Origin: Symsagittifera roscoffensis
Taxonomy: Eukaryota; Xenacoelomorpha; Acoela; Convolutidae
NCBI RefSeq assembly: GCF_963678635.1
Contig: NC_087066.1
Span: forward strand, 12,756,517-12,820,516
DNA length: 64,000 nucleotides
Reading direction: 5' to 3'
The notes under the pieces were generated by a model. That model saw only the letters and a program-made list of their open reading frames with translations. It was not told the origin of the DNA and did not search any database. Shown here piece after piece: positions 9,570 through 20,530 of the stretch. The stretch's first letter is position 1. Each line of letters starts with the position of its first letter. A program made the translations under genes and the position numbers.

Positions 9570-11515
9570 ATTCGGATAATTCGAACGACTACGTAGTAGT
9601 ATCAATTCGGAAGATAAAAGAGTGGAGGATTTGAAGGTTCCGGGAGCGGAGCTAGCGTTAAAAATCAACGGGAAATCCACCCAAGTATAGATTGATAGCG
9701 GTTTGCAAACTTATGTATTTACGGTTGGGGAAATATCACGCAACGTAGGAACGCAATGTGTGCAATTGATTCCGATAGGACCAGCTGGTTCAATGTACAG
9801 GTTCAATGTAATTTATAGAAACAATTAAATTCAAATAACTGAAACAATCCGTGGAAGGTGATGGGAAAGATAAAGGCAACACTGCATACCATTGATTTAA
9901 CGAAAGAAGTGGTCATCAACGTGATAGGGTCTGTCCGCCATTAATTATTGGGCTGGATCTTATGGCATCACTGAGTCTCAAACTGATCCAGGCATCAGCG
10001 GGGGAGGAAGTGATGAGCATCCAAGGGCAACCAAAATGGAGACGAGCAGGGAAACCACTGGATGATTGGCAGGAGCATTTCAGCAAACAATTCAGTAACT
10101 TATATAATAGGTTAGGAAGAATCCGTAACTGTAAATTACATGCGAGGATCTTTAAAAGTCTAACTCCAATACAAGAAAAGGTAGGCGAGTGTCCATAACT
10201 CTCCAGGACAAGGTGGATGAGGAGCTCGACAAACTGATAAAATAGGTCGATATGGAGCAATTAGAAGAAATTTAGCCCAGTATTTTTTATAGCCGAGCGA
10301 CGTTACAGTCAAGAAATACGGTTCGGTCAAGCTTGCGTTAGAATCAGGAGAACAAGCCTAATTCTTTATGCATATATGGATCAAGCCTGATTCTATATGC
10401 ATAAGCATAAGGGAAAAAATTTAATACCAAATGCTTTATATTGAAAAAAATGATTGTAATTGGGCAGACGGTAAGTGAAAAGCAGGCCGGTTAGGTTGTT
10501 TCCAAGTATGGACCTTCCGTACGCATACGGGAAATTGCTTTTGAGTGCTGGCAGCAGCAAACATTGTTGTTTTTGCCAGTCCACGGAATCTTATCGTTTC
10601 AAGAGCGGTTTTTATGGTCTCACAACAATGGCAGCGGAATTCCAATGGATCATGGATTCAATCCCGAATATTTTTCGCAGCGCACACGCATTCATAAACG
10701 ATATCTAAGTCGTATCGAAGAAGTCAAATTTGAAAAAATCGGCTTTTGTGGAGATAATCATGCGAAAACTAGATCAGGAAAATATAGCTTTGCTAAAAAA
10801 AATGTGAATAGTTCGGCCACCGTAAAACAAATTCTGGTATTAATCCTCTCCTAACCTAACAGAAAACACGGAGCCAATTGATAGGCTAATTCCGCCGAAA
10901 ACATTGTCGCAATTAGAATCTTTTACGGGTTCATTTCATAGTTTACATAAATATTTACCAGAACTAGCCAAACATTTAGGGCCATTCCCCCTCATTCTAA
11001 GTAAGAAAAGCAATTTTTTCTGGACACCGGAGTGTCAGTTGACGTTCAAAACCCTTAAAACGCAAGTCGCAAGTATAATTGCGTTGAAACACTCTGACAT
11101 CTATAAATATATCCATATAGTATGCGATGCGAGTCATATTGGGCTGGAGACGGTGCTGGTGCCAAAGGTTGGCGACCTTTCTGTTTTGAGTCCCGGTTTT
11201 AAATGCGGCAGAGAGATGGAGAGATGTTATTGGATCAATGAATTAGAGAAGTTAGCTGTTGTTTAGGGGATTTGCTAAGCATGTTACAGTGGTAACTGAT
11301 CATAAGGCGCTGGTAACAGTGTTAAATGGTAACAGTGAGATAAACAAAACGATAGACCGTATAATTCAGTTTGATTTCAAAACTGAAATTAAGGGTTTAT
11401 GAAGTGAGGCTAAACGCGTTAGCATGTATGACAACACATTAACAGTAGCATCCAAGGGTAGTGCCTTCTTTGCGAATGAAGGATGTGCTAAAACAAATTA
11501 CAATGAATTGAAAAA
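9570..11515 (+). pseudogene. pol: Pol remnant of gypsy relic: PR end, RT, RNase H
   Basis: A protease distal box (PPLIIGLDLM) is at about 9938-9965. The RT entry is near 10160-10250 (SLTPIQEK, then TLQDKVDEELDKLIK in another frame). The RT palm is at 10500-10708 with MDLPYAYGKL, YGLTTMAAEFQWIMD and AFINDI; the last stands in place of the catalytic F(I/L)DDI, so one catalytic Asp is Asn. The connection domain (10900-11100) has LSQLESFTGSFHSLHKYLPE. RNase H starts at CDASHIGLET (about 11120) and continues with VVTDHKALV (about 11290). Multiple frameshifts and stops are present. The family assignment is firm and the copy is non-functional. Confidence 0.8.
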
Positions 11516-11520
11516 GATGA

Positions 11521-11839
11521 GTAGAAATAAAAGTAAAAATTCTTTTGTGAAACGTAACAATTTATGAAACATAATACGTAGCAGCTGCAATAAGCACGAA
11601 GTGAAATAACTATGAAAAAAAAACACATTTGAATGTCATGAATAAAATTTTTAAAAAGTTCATTATAACCAATAATAACTGGTTATAATGGATTAGATTG
11701 ACTTAAATCGATTGACTTAAATAGATTCTAATCGATTAAAATGGATTTTTTGATACGAAATTTTTGTATATTATTATCCATTTTGATTGCAGTATAATCG
11801 GATTTTATAAAAATTTTCATAGATACTGATCATATATTG
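11521..11839. other. AT-rich spacer with a short hairpin
   Basis: No gene seen. A hairpin with 11-bp arms (CATTATAACCA / TGGTTATAATG) lies at 11661-11690. Next to it are several copies of the word (A/T)TCGATTGACTTAAAT-like around 11695-11740. No function is assigned. Confidence 0.5.
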
Positions 11840-12840
11840 ACAATAATCGAGTAAGATTTCTAGATTTCGACAGACTAGACTCAAAGAACTAGATTTCGAA
11901 CAGACTCGACTCAAAGTAGCCGTTGTTCCGACCGACTCGACTGAACGAAAATGTGTTCGACGCAAGCTAGCTCTGTTTCGACATAATGGACCACAATTGG
12001 CTCGATCACCTTTGGCTCGATCACCTCAACTGATAAAAAGTGTGTTCGACCGACTAGACTCAAAGTGGCTATGTGTCGGCTGACTAAACCGAACAAAAGT
12101 GTGGTCGACGGTGTTACATTCAAACTAGCAATTTTTTGACCGACTTGAGCCAAATTGGTTACGCTTAGACCGATAAGACCGAAGAAAAAATGTGTTCGAT
12201 TGTGTTTAATGTAAGCCAACTATGTTTTGACAGACTCGAGTTAAATTGCTTATATTTCGACCGGGGGAAATTGTGTTCGACTGTGTTTGACGCAAGCCAG
12301 CTGTGATTCAACCGACACGACTCAAGCTGTCTATATTTCGACCGAGCGAAAATGAGTTCGACTGTGTTTGACGCAAGCCAGCTTTGTTTCGATGGTTTCG
12401 ACAAAACGAAAATAAGTCCGACTGTGTTCGATGCAAGTCACCTATGTTTCGACCGATGTACTCAAAGTGATTACGTTTCAACGGACTCGAGAAAACGAAA
12501 ATGTGTTTGACGCAAGCCCACTGTATTTCGACCGACTCGAGTCGAATTGGTTATGTTTCGGCCGACACGACCGAAGGAAGAATGTGTTTGATTGTGCTCG
12601 AATGAAGCCAACTATGTTTTGACAGCCTCGACTCAAGTTGCCAATATTTTGACCGAGAGAAAATGTGTTCGGATGTGTTTGACGCAAGCAAGCTATGTTT
12701 CGACTGACGAACACAAAACGACTATGTTTTGACTTAATGAGTAAAAGGGGTTATTTTTCGAGCAACTCGACCAAAGGAAAAATGTCTTTGATGGTTTTGG
12801 ATCGAAACCAACTGTTTTGACCGATTTTTCTCGAAAAAAC
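11840..12840. repeat. Imperfect tandem array with TTCGAC core, period about 80 bp
   Basis: Recurring words are TGTGTTCGACTGTGTTTGA, GACGCAAGCCAGCT, TTTCGACCGACTCGA and CGAAAATGTG. Anchors of the first type occur near 12190, 12273, 12353, 12414, 12582 and 12664, giving a period of about 80 bp with deletions. Units are diverged by point changes and small indels, so it is an old satellite. Open frames here simply translate the array. It shares the TTCGAC / CGACTCGA core with the 22-bp array at 3570-3912. Confidence 0.85.
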
Positions 12841-13109
12841 TGTTTTTGAATAGACTTTTTTCCATGATGCAAGAAAATGTTCTAATTGTTTAAAATATCA
12901 TTGCTGTGACAGTAGGTCTTTTTCAAGGTTTCAATTGAGTCACCGCAAAAGAAAAATCAATCAGCGTCAAAATGAATCACCTCACCTTTATTTCTCTGCA
13001 TTTGTCATCGTTTTTGTTTGTAGAAATGAGAATTTTGTACTTGAAACTTGTACAAAAGTACACAAAGTTGACTTTTAAACTACATTGCTGATTTTGTACT
13101 ATACGTATA

Positions 13110-14126
13110 ATCCCGGGTCGAGATCACGCTCAAAAAGTTTGAACTTTGAACGGTTTCAGCGGTTTTCTAGCAAGAATTGAGCGGTTTGGGTAGTTTTTTT
13201 TTAGAAAAGCCAATCAAACCGCTCAAATCTTGATTTAAGAACCGCTCAAAAGCCGCTCATTTCTTGCGGCTTTTTTTAAACGGTTTTTCACGCAATATTT
13301 CAGCGGTTTTCAAGCGGTCTTAAAAAGAATAAATTAATCAAAAGGACTGGAGAAGGCAATGTGACGCTGCCCGGGTCGAAGTTGTGGTTTTATGATCAGA
13401 CGGTCGCGACCAAATTTTGGTATTTCCAGATTGTCCAGACTGTTGGTTTGACGCCGCATAGATACATCTCAATTTTTTTTTTTACCAAAAAAAGTATTTT
13501 TTGACTGTCTCGCTTTTCTCGATGAGCCAAAAAAACAGCTTTTTTGATCCATCAAAGATTTGTTTCACATGGCGTGACTTACTATTTGATGAGTAATGAG
13601 TAAATCAACTCTATAAATCACAAAATTGAGAGCTTTATTTTGAGCGGAGTCTGTTATCAAAATCTTTTTATTCTTATAGAAAAATTACGCGAGGTCAGGG
13701 ATTAATCTTGTTCTTCGAAAGCCAAAACAGCGCGTTGTACGTATGTATGTATGCATGCAAACAAAAAACCCAGTAAATTCAAAAGGAAATTTTTTTAGAC
13801 GATTGCGCTCAAAATCTTGATTCATGATAAGAAATTTTTGAGCTGTTTATCTAAAAACACCGCTAAAAAACCGCGCAAGATTTGAACAGTTTTTGAGCGG
13901 TTTATCTAAGAAAACCTCGCAAAATCTGAACAGTTTTTGGCGTTTTTTTAGATAAACCGCTCACAAACCGTTCAAATTTTGCGCGGTTTTTGAGCGGTGT
14001 TTTTAAGTGAACAGCTCAAAAACTTCCAAACCGCTCATTGACGCAAGATTTGAGCGGTTTTTCCAAAATAACGCTTAAACCGCTCAAATCTTGCTTCAAA
14101 TTAGGTGAAAAATCTCGACTCGAGAT
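13110..14126. mobile_element. Non-autonomous element rich in AACCGCTCAAA words
   Basis: About 1 kb bounded by an imperfect terminal inverted repeat: the left end reads ATCCCGGGTCGAGAT and the right end, reversed, ATCTCGAGTCGAGAT (13 of 15). Both flanks (13130-13320 and 13800-14100) are packed with AACCGCTCAAA/TTTGAGCGGTT in both orientations, often followed by TCTTG, while the middle (13380-13790) lacks them. Clustered short words near both ends are typical of subterminal repeats bound by DNA transposases. There is no coding capacity. The exact ends and target duplication are unsure. Confidence 0.6.
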
Positions 14127-14874
14127 ATAGTCACCAACAGATCTAGATAACGCATTTCAACAAATTGTTGTTTTTGATAAGATACACCCAACTCTAAGTG
14201 ACCAAGTCTTCAGTGGAACACAGCTTTTTTGAGGAGCAGAACATTGTTAGGCAACGAAAGATCAATCATTTTATGAAAAATGTCTTAATCTGACCTTGAA
14301 ACTTAACCTTTTGGAACCAAATTGTTTCATTATTTCTACTAATGTGGACTGCCAACAACACTTATCATAAGTGACATTAAAGCAAACCCCTTTGTAGGAG
14401 CGAGCCAAAAATTGGTATTTTACGCAAGATTATACAAGAGGTTTATAGAAGCAGAGCTGCGAAAAACTGTAATCTTGACCACCAAGTAAATGTAAAAAAT
14501 AAGAAGATAGCGGGTTAACCCGGTACAAGGACAATTATAGTTGACCAACCAGTTTTCAAATTAAACTTAGATGTTAGTTAGTCTATATTAAGAACATTTT
14601 GTGATTACTTGTGGGTTTTATCCTAAATAATTGAAATTCAAATTTTGTATTATTTTCCTAAATCTGATAAAACTGAGAGCACGGAACCTTGATTCTCTAC
14701 GAGTCCTACAAAATAATATAATATCACAACAATAATCATAACGTTGAAAAGAATAAAAATATTAATCAAAATCATAATGTTTCCAATTACAATAAAAATT
14801 ATACAAATCACTTGAATAGCCAACTTAATTTTTATGTTTAATAAGCAAGTATAAGTCAAATTTTAATGAAATTA
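14127..14874. other. Gene-free AT-rich spacer
   Basis: No supported coding sequence, RNA gene or repeat beyond simple AT-rich DNA. A GGGTTAACCCGG palindrome-like word at about 14512-14523 resembles the CCCGGGTT ends seen elsewhere in the window but has no visible partner. Confidence 0.4.
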
Positions 14875-15647
14875 CCCGGGTTCACCTGCATACACCGAAA
14901 ATGCTTATCATACAATTCCATACATCAAGTGTATGGAAAATTGGTTGTCATAACAATTTTCATAAAATTTCAAAAATTGGTTGAAAAAAGATATAAACTA
15001 AATTCTGCGGCTGTTTGTTTCTAATAAAATAGTCTGGTGAGGAAAAATCGAGGTTTTCAATTTTTTGCAAAAAAATGCTTCACGTACAATTCCCATGCAT
15101 TTTTTGATGGTGAAAATTTTTTCCAAGTAATTTTGAAATTAGCCCAAAAATTTTTTTCAACCGCAAAACGAATTTGGTACACAAACAAGCATTTTCCAAA
15201 AAAAAATTTTTTTTTTAAAGCAAAATTTAATTTTTTGTGTAAATAACGTAGTCTTGGATACACAAAAGTTGGATTTTTTTCCGTTCCTCTGGATAACTTT
15301 TCAAAAAAACGCTCAAAACGTCAAATTATTTTGTAGGGCATGTTTAGGTATGCCTAGATAAATCCATGAATAATTAAAAACTCTAACGTTGAAAATAGTG
15401 ATCTTTGAAAATGTTTGCCAAAAATTAAAAGATTGTAATTTCCCTATAAGATTTGTGAAAGACAGCATTAGGACAATTCATTTGGCACTTGTATTCGGTT
15501 ACGAACACAACCCAAAACTATTCAGAAATTAAATTAAAAAAAAAATTTCAAGTTTTTGGTTTATGGAAAAATATTCATCATACAATTTTCATATATAGAA
15601 AAATGCTTATCAGAGATTTCATAGATTTTTCTGTACGTCAACCCGGG
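14875..15647. mobile_element. Non-autonomous DNA element, CCCGGGTT ends, TA target site
   Basis: The left end is CCCGGGTTCACCTGCA and the right end, reversed, is CCCGGGTTGACGTACA. Both are flanked by TA (14873-14874 and 15648-15649), as expected for a TA target duplication (Tc1/mariner-like behaviour; superfamily inferred). Further inside, AAATGCTTATCA and TCATACAATT(C/T)(C/T)CAT words occur near both ends, partly inverted. Length is about 773 bp with no coding capacity. Confidence 0.65.
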
Positions 15648-15821
15648 TAGGTTCAATTACTAACGCGATATAATAGTTTAACATTGATAAGTAATACGAC
15701 AAACTTAGATGTAGTTTTTTCCTGAATGGACGTAAAACTTTTCCATGATGACTTACCATAGGTTTCCACTGATTAATCTTCTTTAATTATTTATAAAAAA
15801 AATATATAATTTTAAGTTGAC

Positions 15822-15892
15822 GTTTCATCGTCAATTGGTGTATTTCATTGTATATATCCTGATGATGCACGTTGTTGCGAAAACGATTGAAG
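15822..15892 (+). ncRNA. Hammerhead-ribozyme-like motif, degenerate
   Basis: Core boxes occur in the right order: TTCATCGT then C (possible cleavage triplet GTC, 15830-15832), CTGATGA (15859-15865), a possible short stem II (GCA...TGC), GAAA (15879-15882), then ACGAT...GAA, complementary to TTCATCGT with one bulge (helix III). Against it, stem I pairs poorly and there is one extra A after GAAA. Such motifs are known from Penelope-like and other retroelements. This may be a relic or a chance match. Confidence 0.25.
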
Positions 15893-16339
15893 TTTCAATA
15901 GATCTAAGATTATTTCAAAAACTTCCAGTCAAATCAAATTTAAACTAATTTTATACTTCAGATTAAATTATAATTTTATTTTAATAGAGGTGGCGTCTTG
16001 TAGTCCGCATGATTTTTTTACAAGCTGAAATATAAAACACTGTAAAACTGAATTTTTAATTGTCTGACATAACTATGCGGATAAGATGATGATTTTTGAG
16101 TTTGAGTGTATTAATGTTCAAATTTGAATGTATTATGTGTTTCTTTCTTGGAAGCATTTTGATCCGCCATTATCGAACTGTTCCTCACCAGCAGTCTTCT
16201 AAACCTGTAGTATCAAAGTCACATCCAACCCTGTTTCGCTGCTCGTTTTTGGGGACAGTGCATCTAAAATGAGCTTTCAGAATTAACTACCAATTTCTAT
16301 GGCTAATCGCATTCATACGCACTCATCATGATTAAAATC
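15893..16339. other. Gene-free spacer
   Basis: AT-rich DNA without a supported feature. Confidence 0.35.
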
Positions 16340-16640
16340 AAGCGGCGGCACATCAAAGACTTTGTTTCTACAAAAGCCCACAATTTGCGAAAAATTTATC
16401 AATCTTCTGAAGCTCTGCTGAATTTTGCGATAGGTTTACCTCTGCTTAACCTTGCTACTGGGTAGTTGACTTTTTCCCGCCAATAACTTTGTTTGTAACG
16501 AAGACTCAAACTGATGGTCATTTCGGGGTATGTTTTGTCAATTACCAGACCATATTTTTATGCATGTTTGCATTTCACATGCCTTTTCTTTTCGAAATTT
16601 GTTGTTTTTGTTTTGACTTCATCTTTGAAAGTTGTTCTTT
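16340..16640 (+). repeat. Dispersed repeat, copy 1 of 2
   Basis: Shares with 18430-18820 the ordered words AAGCGGCGGCACATCAAAG, CTTTGTTTC, AAAAGCCCA, TTACCTCTG.TTAACCTTGC, TGATGGTC and TTCTTTTCGAAA. The two copies are in direct orientation about 2.1 kb apart and clearly diverged, with copy 2 carrying an extra stretch of about 75 bp. Identity of the repeat is unknown; no protein motif was recognised. Confidence 0.7.
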
Positions 16641-17180
16641 TTTACTTCATTTATTTCGATTCTCAATTAGCATTCAATTATTCTACTTGGCATCTTTTTC
16701 TTAGAAAAAATTTTATTCAAGAAAAAATCAAGATGAAGATAAGAAAAATTTGGTGGATCATTTTTCTTTCGACCGCAATAAAAACCTTAGATTTGTCTAT
16801 CTGCGGCTTTCGTCTCCTATTCTGTCGGTTAGTTTCGCATTCTATATCATTATGTTTTGCAATTGTTGTGAAGTTTTGCTTCACCTCTGTATTCAAATTG
16901 AGCCCATGCTTGAGCTAATTTTTTTACTCGTCAAAAGATACTGCCTGCTTATGCAGGTTTAAAAAATTCTGCGACCACAGCGTCAAAGTAGTTTTTTCCC
17001 AGACTTTCCCATCCATATTTTTTGTCTGTGCAATTTTTCGTAGTTCAATGGTTTTTGCCGGATAGTTTTTTCAGACAAAATTTTTTTATATACTCGAATG
17101 TTTTTGCAATTTTTACGTTCGGAACAGCCTTTTCTCTGTTACCTATCAATTCCTTACAATCGAAACCATTCGGTTTCAAA
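16641..17180. other. T-rich gene-free spacer
   Basis: Open frames here (including 16514-16918) are T-rich runs encoding Phe/Leu/Cys strings without recognisable domains. No feature supported. Confidence 0.4.
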
Positions 17181-17889
17181 CCCGTACCAAAAAAAATTTT
17201 CTGAAACAGATCTGAAATAAACTTTTTCAGATCGAAATTATAGATCTGAAATAGGTTGTGAAATATTCAAATAACGCTTGGATACTTTAAGGATTGGTTA
17301 TTTCAGATCGAAATTCAGATCTGAAATTTAGTTTTTTTTGGTTATTTCAGATCTAAAAAATCAATGATTCGGAAACAATTTTCGATTTTTCTGATTTTTT
17401 AGCTTCTGCTAGCTACTAGCAGGTACTCAGCAAAGTTCAACTTTGAGACTGCCGAAGTATGTTTCCCCAAGCATGAGATAAACATTTGAAACGCATAAGA
17501 AGCGCATGAAAATCTAACATTTTACAGGTCTTCTAACAGTTTTTAAAAACTTTTTAACACAGCTGAACAGGAAATTTAGCTCGATAAAAACTGTTTGTGA
17601 AATTATTTGGAAGTTTTTCTGACCGCTAGTTAAACTGAACATAATTGTGTGTTGCAGAAACATCAGATAAAGAAACTCCTGTTTTTGCTCGAAATGCATA
17701 AAATATAACTTAACAAAAGATTTCTCAGATCTGATTTCAAGATCTGAAGTTTTGTTTTTCAAGGTATTTCAGATCTGAAATTTGTAAAATCTTATCAAGA
17801 TCTGAAATAAAGAATTTCAGATCTGAGAATCAACTTATGTAAGAAATAAAGAATACCAGATCTTGCACAGAAAATCCTCTGGGTACGGG
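17181..17889. mobile_element. Non-autonomous element with ATTTCAGATCTGAAAT words
   Basis: The left end is CCCGTACC followed by a poly-A tract and ATTTTCTG. The right end, reversed, is CCCGTACCCAGAGGATTTTC then TG, so terminal inverted repeats of about 22 bp with an internal mismatch block are present. Clusters of the palindromic word ATTTCAGATCTGAAAT and partial forms (CAGATCTGAA, TTTCAGATCGAAA) lie at 17205-17350 and 17725-17865, with none in the roughly 350 bp between. No coding capacity. The target duplication is not clear. Confidence 0.65.
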
Positions 17890-18400
17890 AACGCTCAAAA
17901 TAGAGCCAACTTTCATTTGGCTATTTTATGGGTCCCAGAGTTCTCAGCTAATTTATTGCGTGAGTGCTTTGAGAGAAGATCCGGGTAGATTGAACTTTTT
18001 TCGAGTTGAGGGCTATAGTTGTCAATCAATCTGAAGACCAATTGACACCAAAACTGAGCGTTGGTATTTACTTTGCTGGCATAAAAAAAAGCTTTCTTTT
18101 GGCTAGCGATCGTTTCAGCTGCCAGATTTTCGAAATTGCAGAAGCTATAGAATTTTGACGGCTTGATTTTTTTTGTGACTGTTAAATCAATTGTTATAGA
18201 GATTTGATTAGAGAGCAAAGGAAATTTTTTCATCATTCTCCTTCATACGATCAGGTCGTCCTTGTTACTGAAGATGAGATCCATGCAAGAATTTTTGGTT
18301 CTCTTAAAAATGGCTTCATGTTCATCTCTTTAGTTTTCTAATAAAGGACACCGTCATGATCTTTTTTCAAATTTTTCGTCTAATTTTATTGCGCTAGATT
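17890..18400. other. Gene-free spacer
   Basis: No supported feature. The minus-strand open frame at 17913-18236 has no recognisable motif. Confidence 0.35.
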
Positions 18401-18450
18401 CCTTTGATGTGCTGCCGCTGTGCGCTAGGCAAGCGGCGGCACATCAAAGG
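18401..18450. repeat. 19-bp-arm palindrome at the edge of a dispersed repeat
   Basis: Left arm CCTTTGATGTGCTGCCGCT and right arm AGCGGCGGCACATCAAAGG pair with one mismatch around a 12-nt loop. The right arm is also the start of the repeat shared with 16340, so this may be an element terminus that has been inverted or duplicated. Confidence 0.85.
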
Positions 18451-18820
18451 CTTTGTTTCCAAAAAAGCCCAAAACTTGCGAAGCAATTCATCAACCGATG
18501 CATTTTAATTGAAGAAAACCTTGAATTAGCAAATTTAGAACTTTTTTTTCTTCAAAATACAAGTGGTAAGTGGATTGCTTTTCTGTTTTTACAATTATCA
18601 ATCTCTGCTGAACTTCGCATTAGCTTTACCTCTGTTTAACCTTGCATTTGAGTAAGTACTAAATTTTTTCCCGTAAATGAAATTTGTTTATAACGAAAAC
18701 TCAAAATGATGGTCGTCTTGAAGTATGTTTTTTCAGTTACCAGATAAACTTCCAGCATGTCTGCTTTTTGCATGCCCGTTCTTTTCGAAAACTGTTATTT
18801 TTTTGGTTGTCGTTTTTGGT
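18430..18820 (+). repeat. Dispersed repeat, copy 2 of 2
   Basis: Direct, diverged second copy of the sequence at 16340-16640 (shared words listed there), starting inside the palindrome at 18401-18450. It holds a TTTTTTGGTTGT duplication at about 18800-18845. No coding function recognised. Confidence 0.7.
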
Positions 18821-20117
18821 TTTTGCTGTTATTTTTTTGGTTGTAACTACGACTTCAGTATATCCGTTTTTTTGCTTTCACTTTTTTTCTTTGTTCGGCT
18901 TTTGAGTGGTTTGATGAGCAAAAATTGGCTACTTGACTTTTTGTTTTTTTAAACTTTTCAAGTGTTTTTGCCCCATTGTTTACTGCTCAACCTGTCTGCA
19001 CTTCGTCGTGATCTTTTTTTGTCAAATTTTCTGTTTGATATTCTGTGCAATTTATTCAAATTAGCAAAAGGTTTTTCAAAATTGTTTTTTGCCGCTGCGT
19101 TGAAAAATTAAGTTTGAAAAATTATCAAACTTGATTTTGTATAATTTCCATTTTATTGATACTTTTTACTTTTACGAGTTATTTGGCCTAAAAGTTTTCA
19201 GTTTATTTGATATCGGCTTAGTAGCCTAAGTTATCGTCATGTAGTTTCGAAGATTATGTTTCAATGCTCATTGGACTTTAAAGTTGTTTCAAAATTTCTC
19301 AAATTGCTCTGGCTTCTGGGAAAATGTTATTGTTCTGCTTTACGGGGGTCTAACCAAGTTTTCTTGGCTCTGTTAACGCTTCGTGGAACTTGTTAGTGCT
19401 AGTTTAACACCTCAAATAGTGTTTCTCGACATAATTTTCTAATAGATGTCTTCTCAGATTTGTTTCGACTAAGTGACTTTCGGCTCATTTCTTTTGGCTG
19501 GCTCGACATGCTACGTTTGTGTTCTATCGCAACTGGTGTAAATACCCTTGTCACCATTTTGCTAACACTTGGCTATGCTACTAAAAAAGTATGAAAAAAA
19601 CTAGCTTTGCTATCTGTACCAAAAAAAATGAGAGCAGAAAATTTTAACGAATAGAAAAACGCTACTCTCAAAATTTGTCTTCTTTTGGCACTACCCCGGC
19701 TCTTCGCGACTACCAAAAATTTGTTCAATTCACTGCTTAAAAAAATTTTTTGATCTACAATTCTGAAATCTTTTTCCGATATCCTGAGTTGTTTTTTTGC
19801 GGGCGTCATTATATTTGACTGCTAGGAAAATATTTTATTGGCCGTAATCGGATTTTAAAAATTTCATTGTTGATTTTTTATTCTGTTTATTTTTGGAATA
19901 AACTTGTTGCTTTCTATATTATCTTTTTATCTTCCGCGCATCAAAAATAGGGAGGATTTTTGTTATCGGGTGAGTTGATTGCCAACCAATGAAGTGTTAC
20001 GTCCTAGGAAGTTAATGTAAATGTGCTTTGAAGCAACTTACTCCTGCTCCTCTCCTGTTATGCATCCAAGTGGGAGCTCTCTTTCCAAAGGTTTGGAGGC
20101 CACTGCTCCCAGAAAAC
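18821..20117. other. Gene-free T-rich spacer
   Basis: About 1.3 kb of T-rich DNA. Small open frames such as 19573-19809 (minus) lack recognisable motifs. No repeat with a clear partner was seen. Confidence 0.35.
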
Positions 20118-20530
20118 AGAAAATGATCACTATGATTTTGAAATTCATTACAGAATTTGAGCTTCTTACTTCACTTCTCGGAAAAAATGATTAGCTTTCA
20201 GCACTTCATTCCTTAAATAGAGTGTGTTTTGTTTTTAATCGAGCTTGACACCTTTTTGACATCTGGTTCTTCAAAGGTTGGCGGCATGAAGAGTCGGTTG
20301 TATTCTTGGATCATCCTGATATGAAAGCACCATCAGGACGTTCCAAGATTGCAACCGACTTTTTATGTCGCCAACTTGTGAATAGCCAGATATCGAAAAC
20401 GTGTCAAGCTCAAGTTAAAAGCAAAGCACACTCGGTTGTATTTTGTGGTCTTGTGTCGATTTACTGATTACGCTAAATGTTTGTTAGTTTGGAAAAGAAG
20501 AATGAATTTCAAAAACAGTGATCATTTTCT
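20118..20530. mobile_element. Foldback element, 200-bp arms, 11-bp loop
   Basis: Arms 20118-20320 and 20332-20530 are imperfect reverse complements. Paired words include GAAAATGATCACT, TTTGAAATTCATT, GAGCTTGACAC, AAGTCGGTTG and TCCTGAT, with mismatches and small indels through the outer half. The RNA or single-stranded form would fold into a long hairpin. No coding capacity. It is probably a MITE or foldback relic; the superfamily is unknown. Confidence 0.8.

Larger units (their letters stand above)
8680..11520 (+). mobile_element. Degenerate Ty3/gypsy relic, plus strand
   Basis: Fragments of Gag, protease end, RT and RNase H occur in the Ty3/gypsy order on the plus strand, separated by stops, frameshifts and an insertion at about 10330-10450 that includes a repeated AAGCCT(A/G)ATTCT(T/A)TATGCATA motif. 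No LTR pair or integrase is visible. It is a different family from the copy at 1-3470, since the RT and Gag strings differ clearly, and it is much more decayed. The 3' limit is set where RNase H-like coding fades at about 11510. Confidence 0.8.

Noticed and set aside
16489-16962. Overlapping plus-strand open frames up to 134 codons, hydrophobic
   Set aside because: T-rich DNA read as Phe/Leu strings in three overlapping frames; the diverged copy at 18684-18952 gives different frames, so there is no sign of protein conservation.
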